Source of the DNA: Candidatus Muproteobacteria bacterium
GTDB taxonomy: Bacteria > Pseudomonadota > Gammaproteobacteria > Acidiferrobacterales > Sulfurifustaceae
Reading direction: 5' to 3'
Assembly (NCBI GenBank): GCA_027449605.1
Contig: DAIDLH010000079.1
Location: 1 to 64,000, forward strand
DNA: 64,000 bases
The first letter of the stretch is position 1. The number at the start of each line of letters is the position of its first letter. Positions 18,207-27,107 of the stretch are shown one piece after another. A model generated the notes under the pieces. That model was not told the origin of the DNA. It saw only the letters and a list, made by a program, of their open reading frames with translations, and did no database searches. Made by a program: the position numbers and the translations under genes.

Positions 18207-18698
18207 ATGACACGTACGAGTGCAGGCTTTTTTTGCCGGGCGATGCTGCTGCTGTCGCTGATCGGTCTGCCGTCGGCCGTGCTTGGCGACGCCGGGCATG
18301 ACGCGAAAAAAGAACCGGCGGCGACGCAAGGGATGGATCACGGCGACGCAGCCGCCGCCCACTGGATGGCGCCGGAGGAGGCCGCCAGGCGGCCCAATCC
18401 CGTGGCGGCCGATCGTGAATCGCTCGAGCGCGGCAGTAAATTGTTCAAAACGAATTGCGCCAGTTGCCACGGACCGGGCGGACGCGGCGACGGACCGGCG
18501 GGCGCGGCGCTCGACCCCAAACCGGCCGATCTGACGGCCATGGCCGGGCAGCACCCGGACGGAGATTTCGCCTGGAAAATCGCCAATGGCCGCGGGCCGA
18601 TGCCGGCGTGGAACGGACGGTTGAGTGAAAAAAATCTCTGGGACCTGGTGAATTTCATCCAGAGCCTGGCGCGGCCGCAAGACGGCCCCCGGCATTGA
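18207..18698 (+). CDS. Class I cytochrome c (monoheme)
   Basis: Signal peptide; GSKLFKTNCASCHGPGGRGDGPAG. Confidence 0.88.
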   Translation: MTRTSAGFFCRAMLLLSLIGLPSAVLGDAGHDAKKEPAATQGMDHGDAAAAHWMAPEEAARRPNPVAADRESLERGSKLFKTNCASCHGPGGRGDGPAGAALDPKPADLTAMAGQHPDGDFAWKIANGRGPMPAWNGRLSEKNLWDLVNFIQSLARPQDGPRH

Positions 18699-18920
18699 GC
18701 GGACGCCGCGGGAGGTCTGTCAACGCCGGTGCGGGGCTGGTGTTGCCGAGTCTGTTCCGGGAGGACGAGATTTCCGATCTGATTGAACAGACAAATTCAG
18801 ATAGCCATGGGTTTCAAGAACGTTTTTTTGATATTTATCAATGATGACTGCGCCTGAAGAATCGAAAATATTGACGATAGATGCGGTCTTTCGCCTTCCG
18901 GCGAAGACTGAAGCGTAGGG

Positions 18921-19346
18921 ATGAATAATATGACGGGAACCCGGTCCGGAAAGTGGTTTACGCTCCGACGCCGCAAAGCGGTGGCGATGGCGGTATCCGG
19001 CTGGATGTTCCTGTCGCTGGTGTTGGCATTCTGGCCCTGTTGCGAGTCCGTGGCGGACGAACGTCCGCCCGTCGTCAGCGCGGAGGCCGGCGATCATGAC
19101 CATGGCAACATGCCTTCCGGTAACGAAGATCCCTGTCGCACCTGGCTCGATACCGCCGACGCGGCGCTCAACAGCTCTCCTGATATTCTGCTTCCGAATT
19201 TCGAGCTGAAGGTCGGATACGTAGTACGTACCGTTGTGTTTGATATTCCGGCAGCGGTTGTCTCCCGGCGCGGCCGGCATGCGTATCATCCTTCTCCGCC
19301 CAATTCCTTACCCCTTTATCTGCGTGTTCAACATCTGCTGATCTGA
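18921..19346 (+). CDS. Small secreted protein of unknown function with DHDHG motif
   Basis: 141 aa, TM/signal segment, AGDHDHGNMPSGNEDPC; metal-island context. Confidence 0.5.
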   Translation: MNNMTGTRSGKWFTLRRRKAVAMAVSGWMFLSLVLAFWPCCESVADERPPVVSAEAGDHDHGNMPSGNEDPCRTWLDTADAALNSSPDILLPNFELKVGYVVRTVVFDIPAAVVSRRGRHAYHPSPPNSLPLYLRVQHLLI

Positions 19347-19509
19347 GTTCTTTCCCGATCGCGGCGAGGGCAAGCTGCGTGCGGGGGAGATGAGGATTCT
19401 GGCAGTTCCCCGTTTTCTTCCGAAGTTGCTTCCCCTACGTCTCGGTCCGTGTGTGATGTTGTAATTGCGCCGTTATGCGTGGTTCACGCCAGAGAGAGGA
19501 AGAAATTTC

Positions 19510-20040
19510 ATGACGACTGCCGGCAGATTATCGGGACGAAATGGCGCCACGCCGCCATGGACGGCGTGGAAGACATCCGCATCCCTGATCTGGCGCTGGG
19601 CGGTTCTGGCTTTGGGGCTCCATCTCGTGTGGGAAATCGGGCAGTTGCCGTTCTACACGGTATGGGAAGAAGCAGGCGCCTGGCGCCTGGCGCTTTACGT
19701 GACGCATTGCACCCTGGGCGACGCGATGATCGCCACGCTGGCTTATCTGGCCGTGGCGTTGGCGTGGCGGCGGGCGGACTGGCCGCGGCAGCGTCCCTGG
19801 ACGGGCGGAATCATGCTCGTCACCCTCGGGCTTGGTTATACGGTGTTCAGCGAGTGGTACAACGTCTACCGCATCGGATCCTGGGCGTATGCCGCCGCCA
19901 TGCCGCGCATTCTCGGGATCGGGCTCACGCCGTTGTTGCAATGGCTGATCGTGCCCGGCGCGATGCTCGTGTTGATTCAGCGCACCCGAATCGGGCGAAG
20001 CTGGCGGCCATCGCCGGCCGCCCCACAGTCGTTTTTTTAA
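19510..20040 (+). CDS. Integral membrane protein of unknown function
   Basis: Several TM helices (WAVLALGLHLVWEIGQLPFY...). Confidence 0.65.
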   Translation: MTTAGRLSGRNGATPPWTAWKTSASLIWRWAVLALGLHLVWEIGQLPFYTVWEEAGAWRLALYVTHCTLGDAMIATLAYLAVALAWRRADWPRQRPWTGGIMLVTLGLGYTVFSEWYNVYRIGSWAYAAAMPRILGIGLTPLLQWLIVPGAMLVLIQRTRIGRSWRPSPAAPQSFF

Positions 20041-20062
20041 CTCACATCCAAGGAGGTCGATC

Positions 20063-20791
20063 ATGAACCGGAAACTTATCAAACAGTGGATACCGCGTGT
20101 GCTGGTTGTCGCCACGCTCGCGGCGACAGGCGTCGTTATCGCCGCCGAACCGAACGGCTCGATGATGGGCGACAGAGACATGTCGACGTACATGCAACCG
20201 GGCCAGATGGGTTACGGCGGTTATGGCATGGGCCCGGGCGGCATGGGCATGATGGGCGGCGGGATGATGGACATGATGATGGGCGGTGGTCCCGGCGGCG
20301 GCATGGGAATGGGCATGATGGGCATGGGCGGACCCGGCATGGGCATGATGGGCGGAGGCATGATGGGCGGCATGGGAATGGGCCCCGGCGGCGGCATGGG
20401 TCCGGTGTGGATGCTGGATCTCACCGACGAGCAGCGCGGCAAGATCGAGAAGATCTACGACGACGTGCGCCGCAAGAACTGGGACACCTACGGCAAGATC
20501 ATGGACGAACAATCCAGACTCCGCGACCTGTACGCGGGTGAAACCGTCGATGCGAAAAAGGCCGGCGCCGTCTACGGCAACATCGTCAAGTTGCAGCAGC
20601 AGGCGTTCGAAACCGGCGTCGAGGCGCACAACCGCGTGCAGGCCGTGCTCACCAAGGAGCAGAAGGAGCAGCTCAAACAGTGGTTCCACGGCGGCATGGG
20701 CGGACGCGGCATGATGGGCCCCGGCGGTCGCGGCCCCGGCAATATGCCGCGCGGCGGCATGGGCATGGGTCCCGGCATGATGAATCGCTGA
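20063..20791 (+). CDS. Met/Gly-rich periplasmic protein, Spy/CpxP-like (metal binding)
   Basis: MGMMGGGMMDMMMGGGPGGGMG repeats; LTDEQRGKIEKIYDDVRRKNW Spy-like helix region. Confidence 0.75.
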   Translation: MNRKLIKQWIPRVLVVATLAATGVVIAAEPNGSMMGDRDMSTYMQPGQMGYGGYGMGPGGMGMMGGGMMDMMMGGGPGGGMGMGMMGMGGPGMGMMGGGMMGGMGMGPGGGMGPVWMLDLTDEQRGKIEKIYDDVRRKNWDTYGKIMDEQSRLRDLYAGETVDAKKAGAVYGNIVKLQQQAFETGVEAHNRVQAVLTKEQKEQLKQWFHGGMGGRGMMGPGGRGPGNMPRGGMGMGPGMMNR

Positions 20792-20814
20792 TACCGCTGA
20801 TGGAACCGAACCAG

Positions 20815-20952
20815 CGCCCCTCACCCTCATTGTGTTCCCGCCGGGGTGCGCGGACTGCTCGCGCACCCGTTCGGCGGCACGGACACACGTTAAGTGTGTC
20901 CGTGGATACCCCGCCTCACCTCCCGCTATCGCGGGGGAGAGGGAGGCGAGCC
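20815..20952. repeat. Structured palindromic repeat element, copy 2 (intergenic)
   Basis: Core CCGGGGTGCGCGGACTGCTCGCGCACCCGTTCGGCGG matches the 14041-14073 core; different variable palindrome CACGGACACAC-gttaa-GTGTGTCCGTG (20878-20904). Confidence 0.82.
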
Positions 20953-20995
20953 GGGCGCGCTTGCGCGCGCGATTTTTATTCATTGGAGGTGACGT

Positions 20996-21127
20996 ATGTA
21001 TCACGATGGCTATATGAGTTGGGGCATGGGCTTCGGCTGGATGGGCATCCTGTTCTGGATCGTGCTGATCCTCGCGGTTGCCGCGCTCGCCAAGTACTTG
21101 TTCAGCAAACCGGGCGGGCGCGGGTAA
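20996..21127 (+). CDS. 43-aa single-TM microprotein MYHDGYMSWGMGFGWMGILFWIVLILAVAALAKYLFSKPGGRG
   Basis: Not in the ORF track; strong GGAGGT upstream; Trp/Met/Gly-rich N-terminus plus TM, as in SHOCT-like metal-island peptides. Confidence 0.7.
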   Translation: MYHDGYMSWGMGFGWMGILFWIVLILAVAALAKYLFSKPGGRG

Positions 21128-21150
21128 AGCCCGCCGAAGAAGGAGTCGTT

Positions 21151-21615
21151 ATGACAGACAAGGAATGGATACGGCCGGCGCTCTTCGGTGCCGCGGCATG
21201 CGCGCTGTTGCTCGGCGTGTACGCGGTCGTGCTGATGCTGGTTTCCGGCGGGGAGTTCCTGCGCACGCAATTCGCGCAGTTCTGGTATTTCGTGCTCGCT
21301 CTCGCCGTGGGGTTCGGTGTGCAGGTCGGGCTTTACACCCGGCTGCGGCAGGTTACCCGCCATGACAGCAGTTCGGGAAAGATTGTCGCCGTCTCGGGCG
21401 GAACCTCGACCGCGGCGATGATTTCGTGCTGCGCCCACTATGTCGCGAACGTGCTGCCGGTGCTGGGCGCCACGGGAGCGGTCGCGCTGGTGGCGCAGTA
21501 CCAGACCGAACTGTTCTGGGTCGGACTCGCGTTCAGCCTCGCGGGCGTCGTCTACGTCGGGCGCAAGCTCGCGGCGGCGACACGGCACATGGCGCAAATG
21601 GTACCGCACACATGA
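21151..21615 (+). CDS. Integral membrane protein of unknown function
   Basis: ATG with AGGAG; four TM segments; CC-containing MISCCAHYVANVLPVLG. Confidence 0.7.
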   Translation: MTDKEWIRPALFGAAACALLLGVYAVVLMLVSGGEFLRTQFAQFWYFVLALAVGFGVQVGLYTRLRQVTRHDSSSGKIVAVSGGTSTAAMISCCAHYVANVLPVLGATGAVALVAQYQTELFWVGLAFSLAGVVYVGRKLAAATRHMAQMVPHT

Positions 21616-22019
21616 TCGGCCTTCGCGAGATCAAGAGCGTCGTGGCGCTGATCGCGCTCGTGGTCGCGTTCGGTGTGGCAGCCGCCGAACAGCAGACGAG
21701 CAATCAGGGCGGCGTCGTGGTCCGCGTGACGCCCGGCCGGCTCACGCCCGAGGCCGTGACCTGGGATTTCGAGGTGGTGTTCGAAACGCACACCGTCCCG
21801 CTTGCCGGCGATCCGGCGCAGTTCACGGTGCTGCTCGATCCGCAGGGACGGACATCTGCAGCCCTGCGCTGGGACGGCGATCCGCCCGGCGGCCATCATC
21901 GCAAGGGCGTCCTGAGGTTCAAACCCCTCCGGCCCGCGCCCGCGACCGTCACATTGAAGATTCGCGGTATCGGCGGGGCGCCCGAGCGCGTGTTCACGTG
22001 GCCGGTGGCAGAACGCTGA
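21612..22019 (+). CDS. Secreted protein of unknown function
   Basis: Signal peptide; overlaps upstream gene by 4 nt (ATGA). Confidence 0.65.
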   Translation: MIGLREIKSVVALIALVVAFGVAAAEQQTSNQGGVVVRVTPGRLTPEAVTWDFEVVFETHTVPLAGDPAQFTVLLDPQGRTSAALRWDGDPPGGHHRKGVLRFKPLRPAPATVTLKIRGIGGAPERVFTWPVAER

Positions 22020-22125
22020 GTCAAGCTGCCGAGACGGGTTTTGACGGCGTGGCCCTGCTGCCCGTTCATCTGCATGCACCATGGCGCTTGAAGCGTATTT
22101 ATTTGGACAAAATGGAGGTGCTGTC

Positions 22126-22572
22126 ATGAAACGCGCGTTGTTAATGTTGTCGTTGATGCTGGTGTCCCTGTGGGTTGGCACTGGCGTCGCCGCGGAACAG
22201 AAGTATCCACCGATGCCGCCGACGTTCGACACCAGGACCGATCCGCAGGAGGCGCTGACCAAATATCCGCTCGGGGTGATCACCAAACAGGCGGCATTCT
22301 CGCATCATGGAAAGGAAAGCCGCACCGTTACCCTGCCGAATGGCGATGAGGGCATGGTGTATCAGGTAGGGAGCGGCATGGGTTTGCGTACGTACACGCT
22401 GGTGTTCAGCGACAAGGGCGTGGTGACCGACGTGCTCTACAACGAGAAAGGGCGGCACAACGGTTTGACGGCGATCCAGCTTCAGGCACAAGCCGCGCGC
22501 GTTCTTGGCCCGGATGCGGAGGTGCAGCCTTTCAAGAAACACGCTCCGGAGGAGTACCGCCAAGGCAAGTAA
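22126..22572 (+). CDS. Secreted protein of unknown function
   Basis: Signal peptide MKRALLMLSLMLVSLWVGTGVAA, RBS GGAGG; compositionally normal coding. Confidence 0.65.
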   Translation: MKRALLMLSLMLVSLWVGTGVAAEQKYPPMPPTFDTRTDPQEALTKYPLGVITKQAAFSHHGKESRTVTLPNGDEGMVYQVGSGMGLRTYTLVFSDKGVVTDVLYNEKGRHNGLTAIQLQAQAARVLGPDAEVQPFKKHAPEEYRQGK

Positions 22573-22743
22573 GGTGGCGTCGATTCTTGAAAGATGTCCG
22601 CGGGTTAATTGCGCGTCGGACGGCGAATGATGCCGTTCAGGCCGGACTGGAAAATGAATTGCCGATGGTGTTTTGTGAAACCGGGGACGACCGTGTACGG
22701 ATTCAATGAATACATCCGGCTGACAAAGTGAAAAGGAGGTTTT

Positions 22744-23040
22744 ATGGAAAAGCTCAATCCATGGGTCATGGGCGCGGCGCTTACCATCACCTTCGTCGCG
22801 GTCTACGCGCTTTGTGCCGCGGCGTTCGCGATCGCGCCGACCGCGACGATCGATTTTTTCAACGCCTGGTTTCATGGCCTGAACCTGGCCGGACTGCAAA
22901 CCGGCGCCAAGCCGTTCACGGTCGGCGTGTTTCTTTACGGGACGGTGGGCATCGCCGCGGTGGCATTCGTCTGCGGCTTGGTATTCGCGGTCAGCTACAA
23001 CCTGATTGCCATGCCGAAGCTGACCGGAGAACGGGAGTGA
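22744..23040 (+). CDS. DUF5676-like membrane protein
   Basis: 98 aa, two TM segments; MEKLNPWVMGAALTITFVAVYALCAAAF.. Confidence 0.7.
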   Translation: MEKLNPWVMGAALTITFVAVYALCAAAFAIAPTATIDFFNAWFHGLNLAGLQTGAKPFTVGVFLYGTVGIAAVAFVCGLVFAVSYNLIAMPKLTGERE

Positions 23041-23102
23041 TCATCGCGGGCAGATGCCGTGGCGCTGGCCGGACCGGAAGCGATCCGGCAAACGCCGCGG
23101 TG

Positions 23103-23807
23103 TCAGCCGACCGCGACGGCGACCCGCCGCCAGGTGAAATGCTCGTACACGCCGGACCAATACAGGCCGAAGGCGACGGCCCAGGCGAGCTCTTCGAGCG
23201 GCATGCCGAAAAGCATGACGCCGGAGAGTGCGGCGAGGTTCCACACCCGCTCGATATAGCCGGGCGCGGACCATTCGAGCCCGAGGAGAAAGATGACGTA
23301 GTAGGCGAGAAACAACAGTCCGCCGACCCAGGTCTTGGTCTTGAGGTCGGGGCGGCAGAGCGCCGTGGCGAGCGCGCCGATGAACATCGCGACGATACCG
23401 GGATAAATCGGATTCCAGGGAAAGAGGTAAAGGATGGGAAAGGCGATAAAGGGCGAGGCAAGGGCCTTGTAATGATGCCGATGCAACGGCTGGTGTTTCT
23501 CGTGCGCGGCCATGGGACGCGAGCCACCACCGGTAAGCGTGGTGTAGAGCACGGCGGCCATGCCGCCGATGCCGAAAGTGAAGATCAGGCTTTCGATATC
23601 GAACCCGGTGCGCTGTGCGAGATCGAACAGGCTCGGCGGATTCCAGTACGCCGGCACGAACAGCGGCTCCGTAAGTCCGAACGGCGCGGTGAACAGACCG
23701 GACCAGAGCATGGTCTGGCGTTGCCGGGGGAATGCGAGATAGAGCGCGGCCCACGGCGCAAGAAAGGCGGATGCCCACGTGAGCCACACGTATTGGTCAC
23801 TGATCAT
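23103..23807 (-). CDS. Lycopene cyclase domain-containing membrane protein
   Basis: Multiple TM; GMPLEELAWAVAFGLYWSGVYEH matches the (P/x)LEE motif of heterodimeric lycopene cyclase domains. Confidence 0.65.
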   Translation of the reverse strand: MISDQYVWLTWASAFLAPWAALYLAFPRQRQTMLWSGLFTAPFGLTEPLFVPAYWNPPSLFDLAQRTGFDIESLIFTFGIGGMAAVLYTTLTGGGSRPMAAHEKHQPLHRHHYKALASPFIAFPILYLFPWNPIYPGIVAMFIGALATALCRPDLKTKTWVGGLLFLAYYVIFLLGLEWSAPGYIERVWNLAALSGVMLFGMPLEELAWAVAFGLYWSGVYEHFTWRRVAVAVG

Positions 23808-23858
23808 GCCATGAGGTTAATACCTGAATTCTCGAAGTACAACCGCGAAGGAGCAAAG

Positions 23859-24098
23859 ATGACGAAGCATTATCAACGAGGAGACGCCGGAGTCGCCATG
23901 CTCGTTGTGATGGTGGCGTTGATGATCGGATTTTTCTGGCACGGCGGTATGGGGCATGGCGGCAATCGCGGTGGCCACATGTCTGCCGCTGATGCAGCGG
24001 CGAAATCGCCGCTCGCTGCGCTGGATGAAGCCTATACACGCGACGAGATCGGCCGTGAAGAGTATCTGCGTAAGCGCGAGGATTTGATGAGGCGCTAA
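23859..24098 (+). CDS. SHOCT-domain small membrane protein
   Basis: TM plus GHGGNRGGH then [28 protein letters not shown]. Confidence 0.8.
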   Translation: MTKHYQRGDAGVAMLVVMVALMIGFFWHGGMGHGGNRGGHMSAADAAAKSPLAALDEAYTRDEIGREEYLRKREDLMRR

Positions 24099-24141
24099 CA
24101 GGCACGCAACCCGATGGGCAAGCGCCCGAGCGAAAGGAGCG

Positions 24142-26574
24142 ATGATGGCAACTGATCCAGTGTGTGGCATGTCCGTGGATGAAAAATCGGCCGCCGGAAA
24201 ACATGAGCATGAGGGAACGGTCTACTATTTCTGTTCCGCCGACTGCCTCGGCAAGTTTAAGGCCGATCCCGCTGCGTACGTGCAGATGGAGGCCAAGGTC
24301 ATCCCCATGAAAATGGCGGTGGGCCAGAGCCACGCCGCACAGGGACGCGCCAGTGCCGCTCAGAATAAGGGGTTGATCTTCGGGTCCAGCATGTCGGGAG
24401 AGGCCGCGGGCCACGCGCATGTCCATGCCGCGCCCGCGCCGCAGGCCAAGCCTGCCAAGGATATGGCCAAGGACCCGATCTGCGGCATGGTGGTGGAGAA
24501 GGCCAAGGCGCTCAAGACCGAGCGCGCCGGGCGCGCGTATTACTTCTGCAGCGCCGGTTGCCAGCGCACTTTCGAGTCACCGGAGCAGGAACTCAAGTCC
24601 ATGAAGACGCGCGTGACCATCGCGCTCACCGGCGTGCTGGCGCTCGCGATCCTGCGCGCCGGGGCCTTCCTGTTCCTCGCCACCGGCGCGACGATCGTCA
24701 CTTGGGCGCCGATCCCGCAGCTCCCCTGGTTCACCTGGGGTATGTGGCTGTTCCTGCTGGTCACGCCGGTGCAGTTCATCGGCGGCTGGAGCTTCTACAA
24801 GGGCTCGTGGACGGCGATCAAGACACGCTCGATCAACATGGACTTCCTGATCGCGCTCGGCACCACCGTCGCCTATGTTTACAGCGTCGCGGTGCTGTTC
24901 TTCCCCGAGGTGCTGCCGGTGAAGGTCGAGGAGCGCGATGTGTACTTCGAGGTCTCGGCGGTGATCATCGCCTTCGTGCTGCTGGGAAAATACATGGAGG
25001 AACTGATCAAGAAACGCTCGTCGGCGGCGGTGCGCAAGCTGCTGGACTTGAAGCCGGCCACGGCCAATGTCATCCGCGAGGGTCAGGAGATGGAGGTACC
25101 GGCCGAGACTGTCATGGTCGGTGACATCTGCGTCATCCGGCCGGGCCAGAAGATCCCGACCGACGGCGAGGTCATCGAGGGCCGCTCGTCGGTGGACGAA
25201 TCCATGCTGACCGGCGAGTCCATGCCGGTGGACAAGGCACCGGGCACGCCAGTGATCGGCGGAACCCTGAACCGCACGGGGCTGTTGCATTGCAAGGCTA
25301 CGCGCGTCGGGGCCGAAACGGCACTGGCGCAGATCATCAAGCTGGTGGAAGAGGCGCAGGCCAGCACCGCGCAGATCCAGCGCATCGCCGATCAGGTCAA
25401 CGCCAAGTTCGTCCCGGCGGTCGTATTGGTTGCATTCGTGGCGTTCTTCGGCTGGTGGCTCGCCGGCAATTTCCCGCAGGCGTTGCTCGCCTTCATTGCC
25501 GTGCTCATCATCTCCTGCCCGTGCGCGTTGGGCGTGGCCACGCCGGCGGCGCTCATGGTGGGTGTGGGCAAGGGTGCCACGGCCGGGATTCTGATCCGTG
25601 GCGGCGAGGTGCTGGAGCGCGCGCAGAAACTCACCACCATTGTGTTCGACAAGACCGGCACGCTCACGCGCGGCGAACCGAACGTGACCGACATGGTGTC
25701 CTTTGGCGGCGCGGCCGAAACCGAGGTATTGCGACTCGCCGCGGCGATCGAGGCGGGTTCCGAGCATCCGCTTGGCGAGGCGATCGTGCGCGCTGCGCAA
25801 CACCGTAACCTCGCATTACCCAAGGTGGCGGGTTTCGAGGCGATTCCCGGTCACGGCATCCAGGGCAACGTGGACGGCCATAAGGTGCTGCTCGGCAACC
25901 GGCGCCTGTTCGCGCGCGAGGGCATCAAGACGGATGCCGCCGAGGCGGCGATGACGCGCATGGAGGGCGAGGGCAAGACCGCCATGCTGGTCGGTGTCGA
26001 CGGTGCGCTCGCCGGCATCGTGGCGGTGGCCGACACCCTGAAACCCGAGGCCAAGGAGGCGGTCGGCGCGCTCGTCCGCGAGAAGGTCGAGGTCATCATG
26101 CTCACCGGCGACAACCAGCGCACCGCGCAGGCGATCGCCCGCGAGCTCGGCATCGAGAAGGTAATCGCCGAGGTGTTGCCGGGTGACAAGGCCAGGGTCG
26201 TGCAGGACCTGCAGAAGCAGGGCAAGTCGGTGGCCATGGTGGGCGACGGGGTGAACGACGCGCCGGCGCTGGCCGTGGCCGACATCGGCATCGCCATCGG
26301 CTCCGGCTCCGACGTCGCCAAGGAGACCGGCGGCATCATCCTCATCAAGAACGACGTGCGCGATGTGGTGCTCGCGATACGTCTGTCGCGCGCGACCATG
26401 CGCAAGATCAAACAGAACCTGTTCTGGGCGTTCATCTACAACAGCATCGGCATCCCGGTCGCGGCGCTGGGTTTCCTGAACCCGATCATCGCCGCCGCGG
26501 CGATGGCGTTGTCGTCGCTGTCGGTGATCGTTAATTCGGCGCTGCTCAAGCGTCAGCGTCTGGGTGCCGCATGA
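24142..26574 (+). CDS. P1B-type (Cu+/Ag+-like) ATPase with two N-terminal YHS domains
   Basis: [25 protein letters not shown] and [44 protein letters not shown]. Confidence 0.93.
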   Translation: MMATDPVCGMSVDEKSAAGKHEHEGTVYYFCSADCLGKFKADPAAYVQMEAKVIPMKMAVGQSHAAQGRASAAQNKGLIFGSSMSGEAAGHAHVHAAPAPQAKPAKDMAKDPICGMVVEKAKALKTERAGRAYYFCSAGCQRTFESPEQELKSMKTRVTIALTGVLALAILRAGAFLFLATGATIVTWAPIPQLPWFTWGMWLFLLVTPVQFIGGWSFYKGSWTAIKTRSINMDFLIALGTTVAYVYSVAVLFFPEVLPVKVEERDVYFEVSAVIIAFVLLGKYMEELIKKRSSAAVRKLLDLKPATANVIREGQEMEVPAETVMVGDICVIRPGQKIPTDGEVIEGRSSVDESMLTGESMPVDKAPGTPVIGGTLNRTGLLHCKATRVGAETALAQIIKLVEEAQASTAQIQRIADQVNAKFVPAVVLVAFVAFFGWWLAGNFPQALLAFIAVLIISCPCALGVATPAALMVGVGKGATAGILIRGGEVLERAQKLTTIVFDKTGTLTRGEPNVTDMVSFGGAAETEVLRLAAAIEAGSEHPLGEAIVRAAQHRNLALPKVAGFEAIPGHGIQGNVDGHKVLLGNRRLFAREGIKTDAAEAAMTRMEGEGKTAMLVGVDGALAGIVAVADTLKPEAKEAVGALVREKVEVIMLTGDNQRTAQAIARELGIEKVIAEVLPGDKARVVQDLQKQGKSVAMVGDGVNDAPALAVADIGIAIGSGSDVAKETGGIILIKNDVRDVVLAIRLSRATMRKIKQNLFWAFIYNSIGIPVAALGFLNPIIAAAAMALSSLSVIVNSALLKRQRLGAA

Positions 26575-26807
26575 AGCCCGTCGTCTCGATCCGCTGGCGC
26601 GCTGCAATCTGTTTTATTGCGATGGCCGCAGTGGCGGGGTCTGTCCTGTGGTGGTGGGGCTTATCGCCGCTCACCGTGTTTTGGATTGCTATCGCCGTCG
26701 CATGTGCGGTTGCCATGCTTTATGCCTGGTGGTTGGCGCGCCGGGCGCTGCGGCCGCTGAGGCGCGGCGACAGCGCGTCGGATCAATCCACGAGGAGGGG
26801 ACCGTGA
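26571..26807 (+). CDS. Small membrane protein of unknown function
   Basis: Two TM segments; ATGA overlap with the ATPase gene. Confidence 0.55.
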   Translation: MKPVVSIRWRAAICFIAMAAVAGSVLWWWGLSPLTVFWIAIAVACAVAMLYAWWLARRALRPLRRGDSASDQSTRRGP

Positions 26808-27034
26808 ATCACGAGCATCCGCATCGGCCCGAACCCTTCTGGCGCTCGCGCACGGGACTCGCGCTGCTCGGGTTCCTGGCGATCGCCGCGTTCTTTCTGT
26901 TGAGCGAGCACCGCGCGCATCTGCTCGGCGCGCTGCCATTTCTGCTCCTGGCGCTCTGCCCGCTGCTGCATTTCTTCGGCCACGGCGGGCATGGCGGCGA
27001 CGGCCGCGCCGCTGGCGATGGGGACAAATCGTGA
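26804..27034 (+). CDS. DUF2933-like small membrane protein, His/Gly-rich tail
   Basis: SEHRAHLLGALPFLLLALCPLLHFFGHGGHGGDG; GTG start overlapping the previous stop. Confidence 0.75.
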   Translation: MNHEHPHRPEPFWRSRTGLALLGFLAIAAFFLLSEHRAHLLGALPFLLLALCPLLHFFGHGGHGGDGRAAGDGDKS

Positions 27035-27107
27035 AACCGTTCGCCACTGCGTCCGGCGGACAGGGTTGTACTCGTGAGGACGCCCAACTCGAAGGGGGAC
27101 GTGTGTC

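Noticed and set aside
18886-18909. GTCTTTCGCC-ttcc-GGCGAAGAC hairpin before 18921
   Set aside because: Bulged stem, no T-run, no conserved partner; not enough to call.
20221-20405. Repeated GGCATGGGCATGATGGGC tract considered as CRISPR or minisatellite
   Set aside because: Repeats are irregular, have no spacer structure and encode Met/Gly-rich protein in frame.
20221-20442. Pro/Met-rich 73-aa minus ORF MPPPGPIPMPP
   Set aside because: Antisense of the Met/Gly-rich tract.
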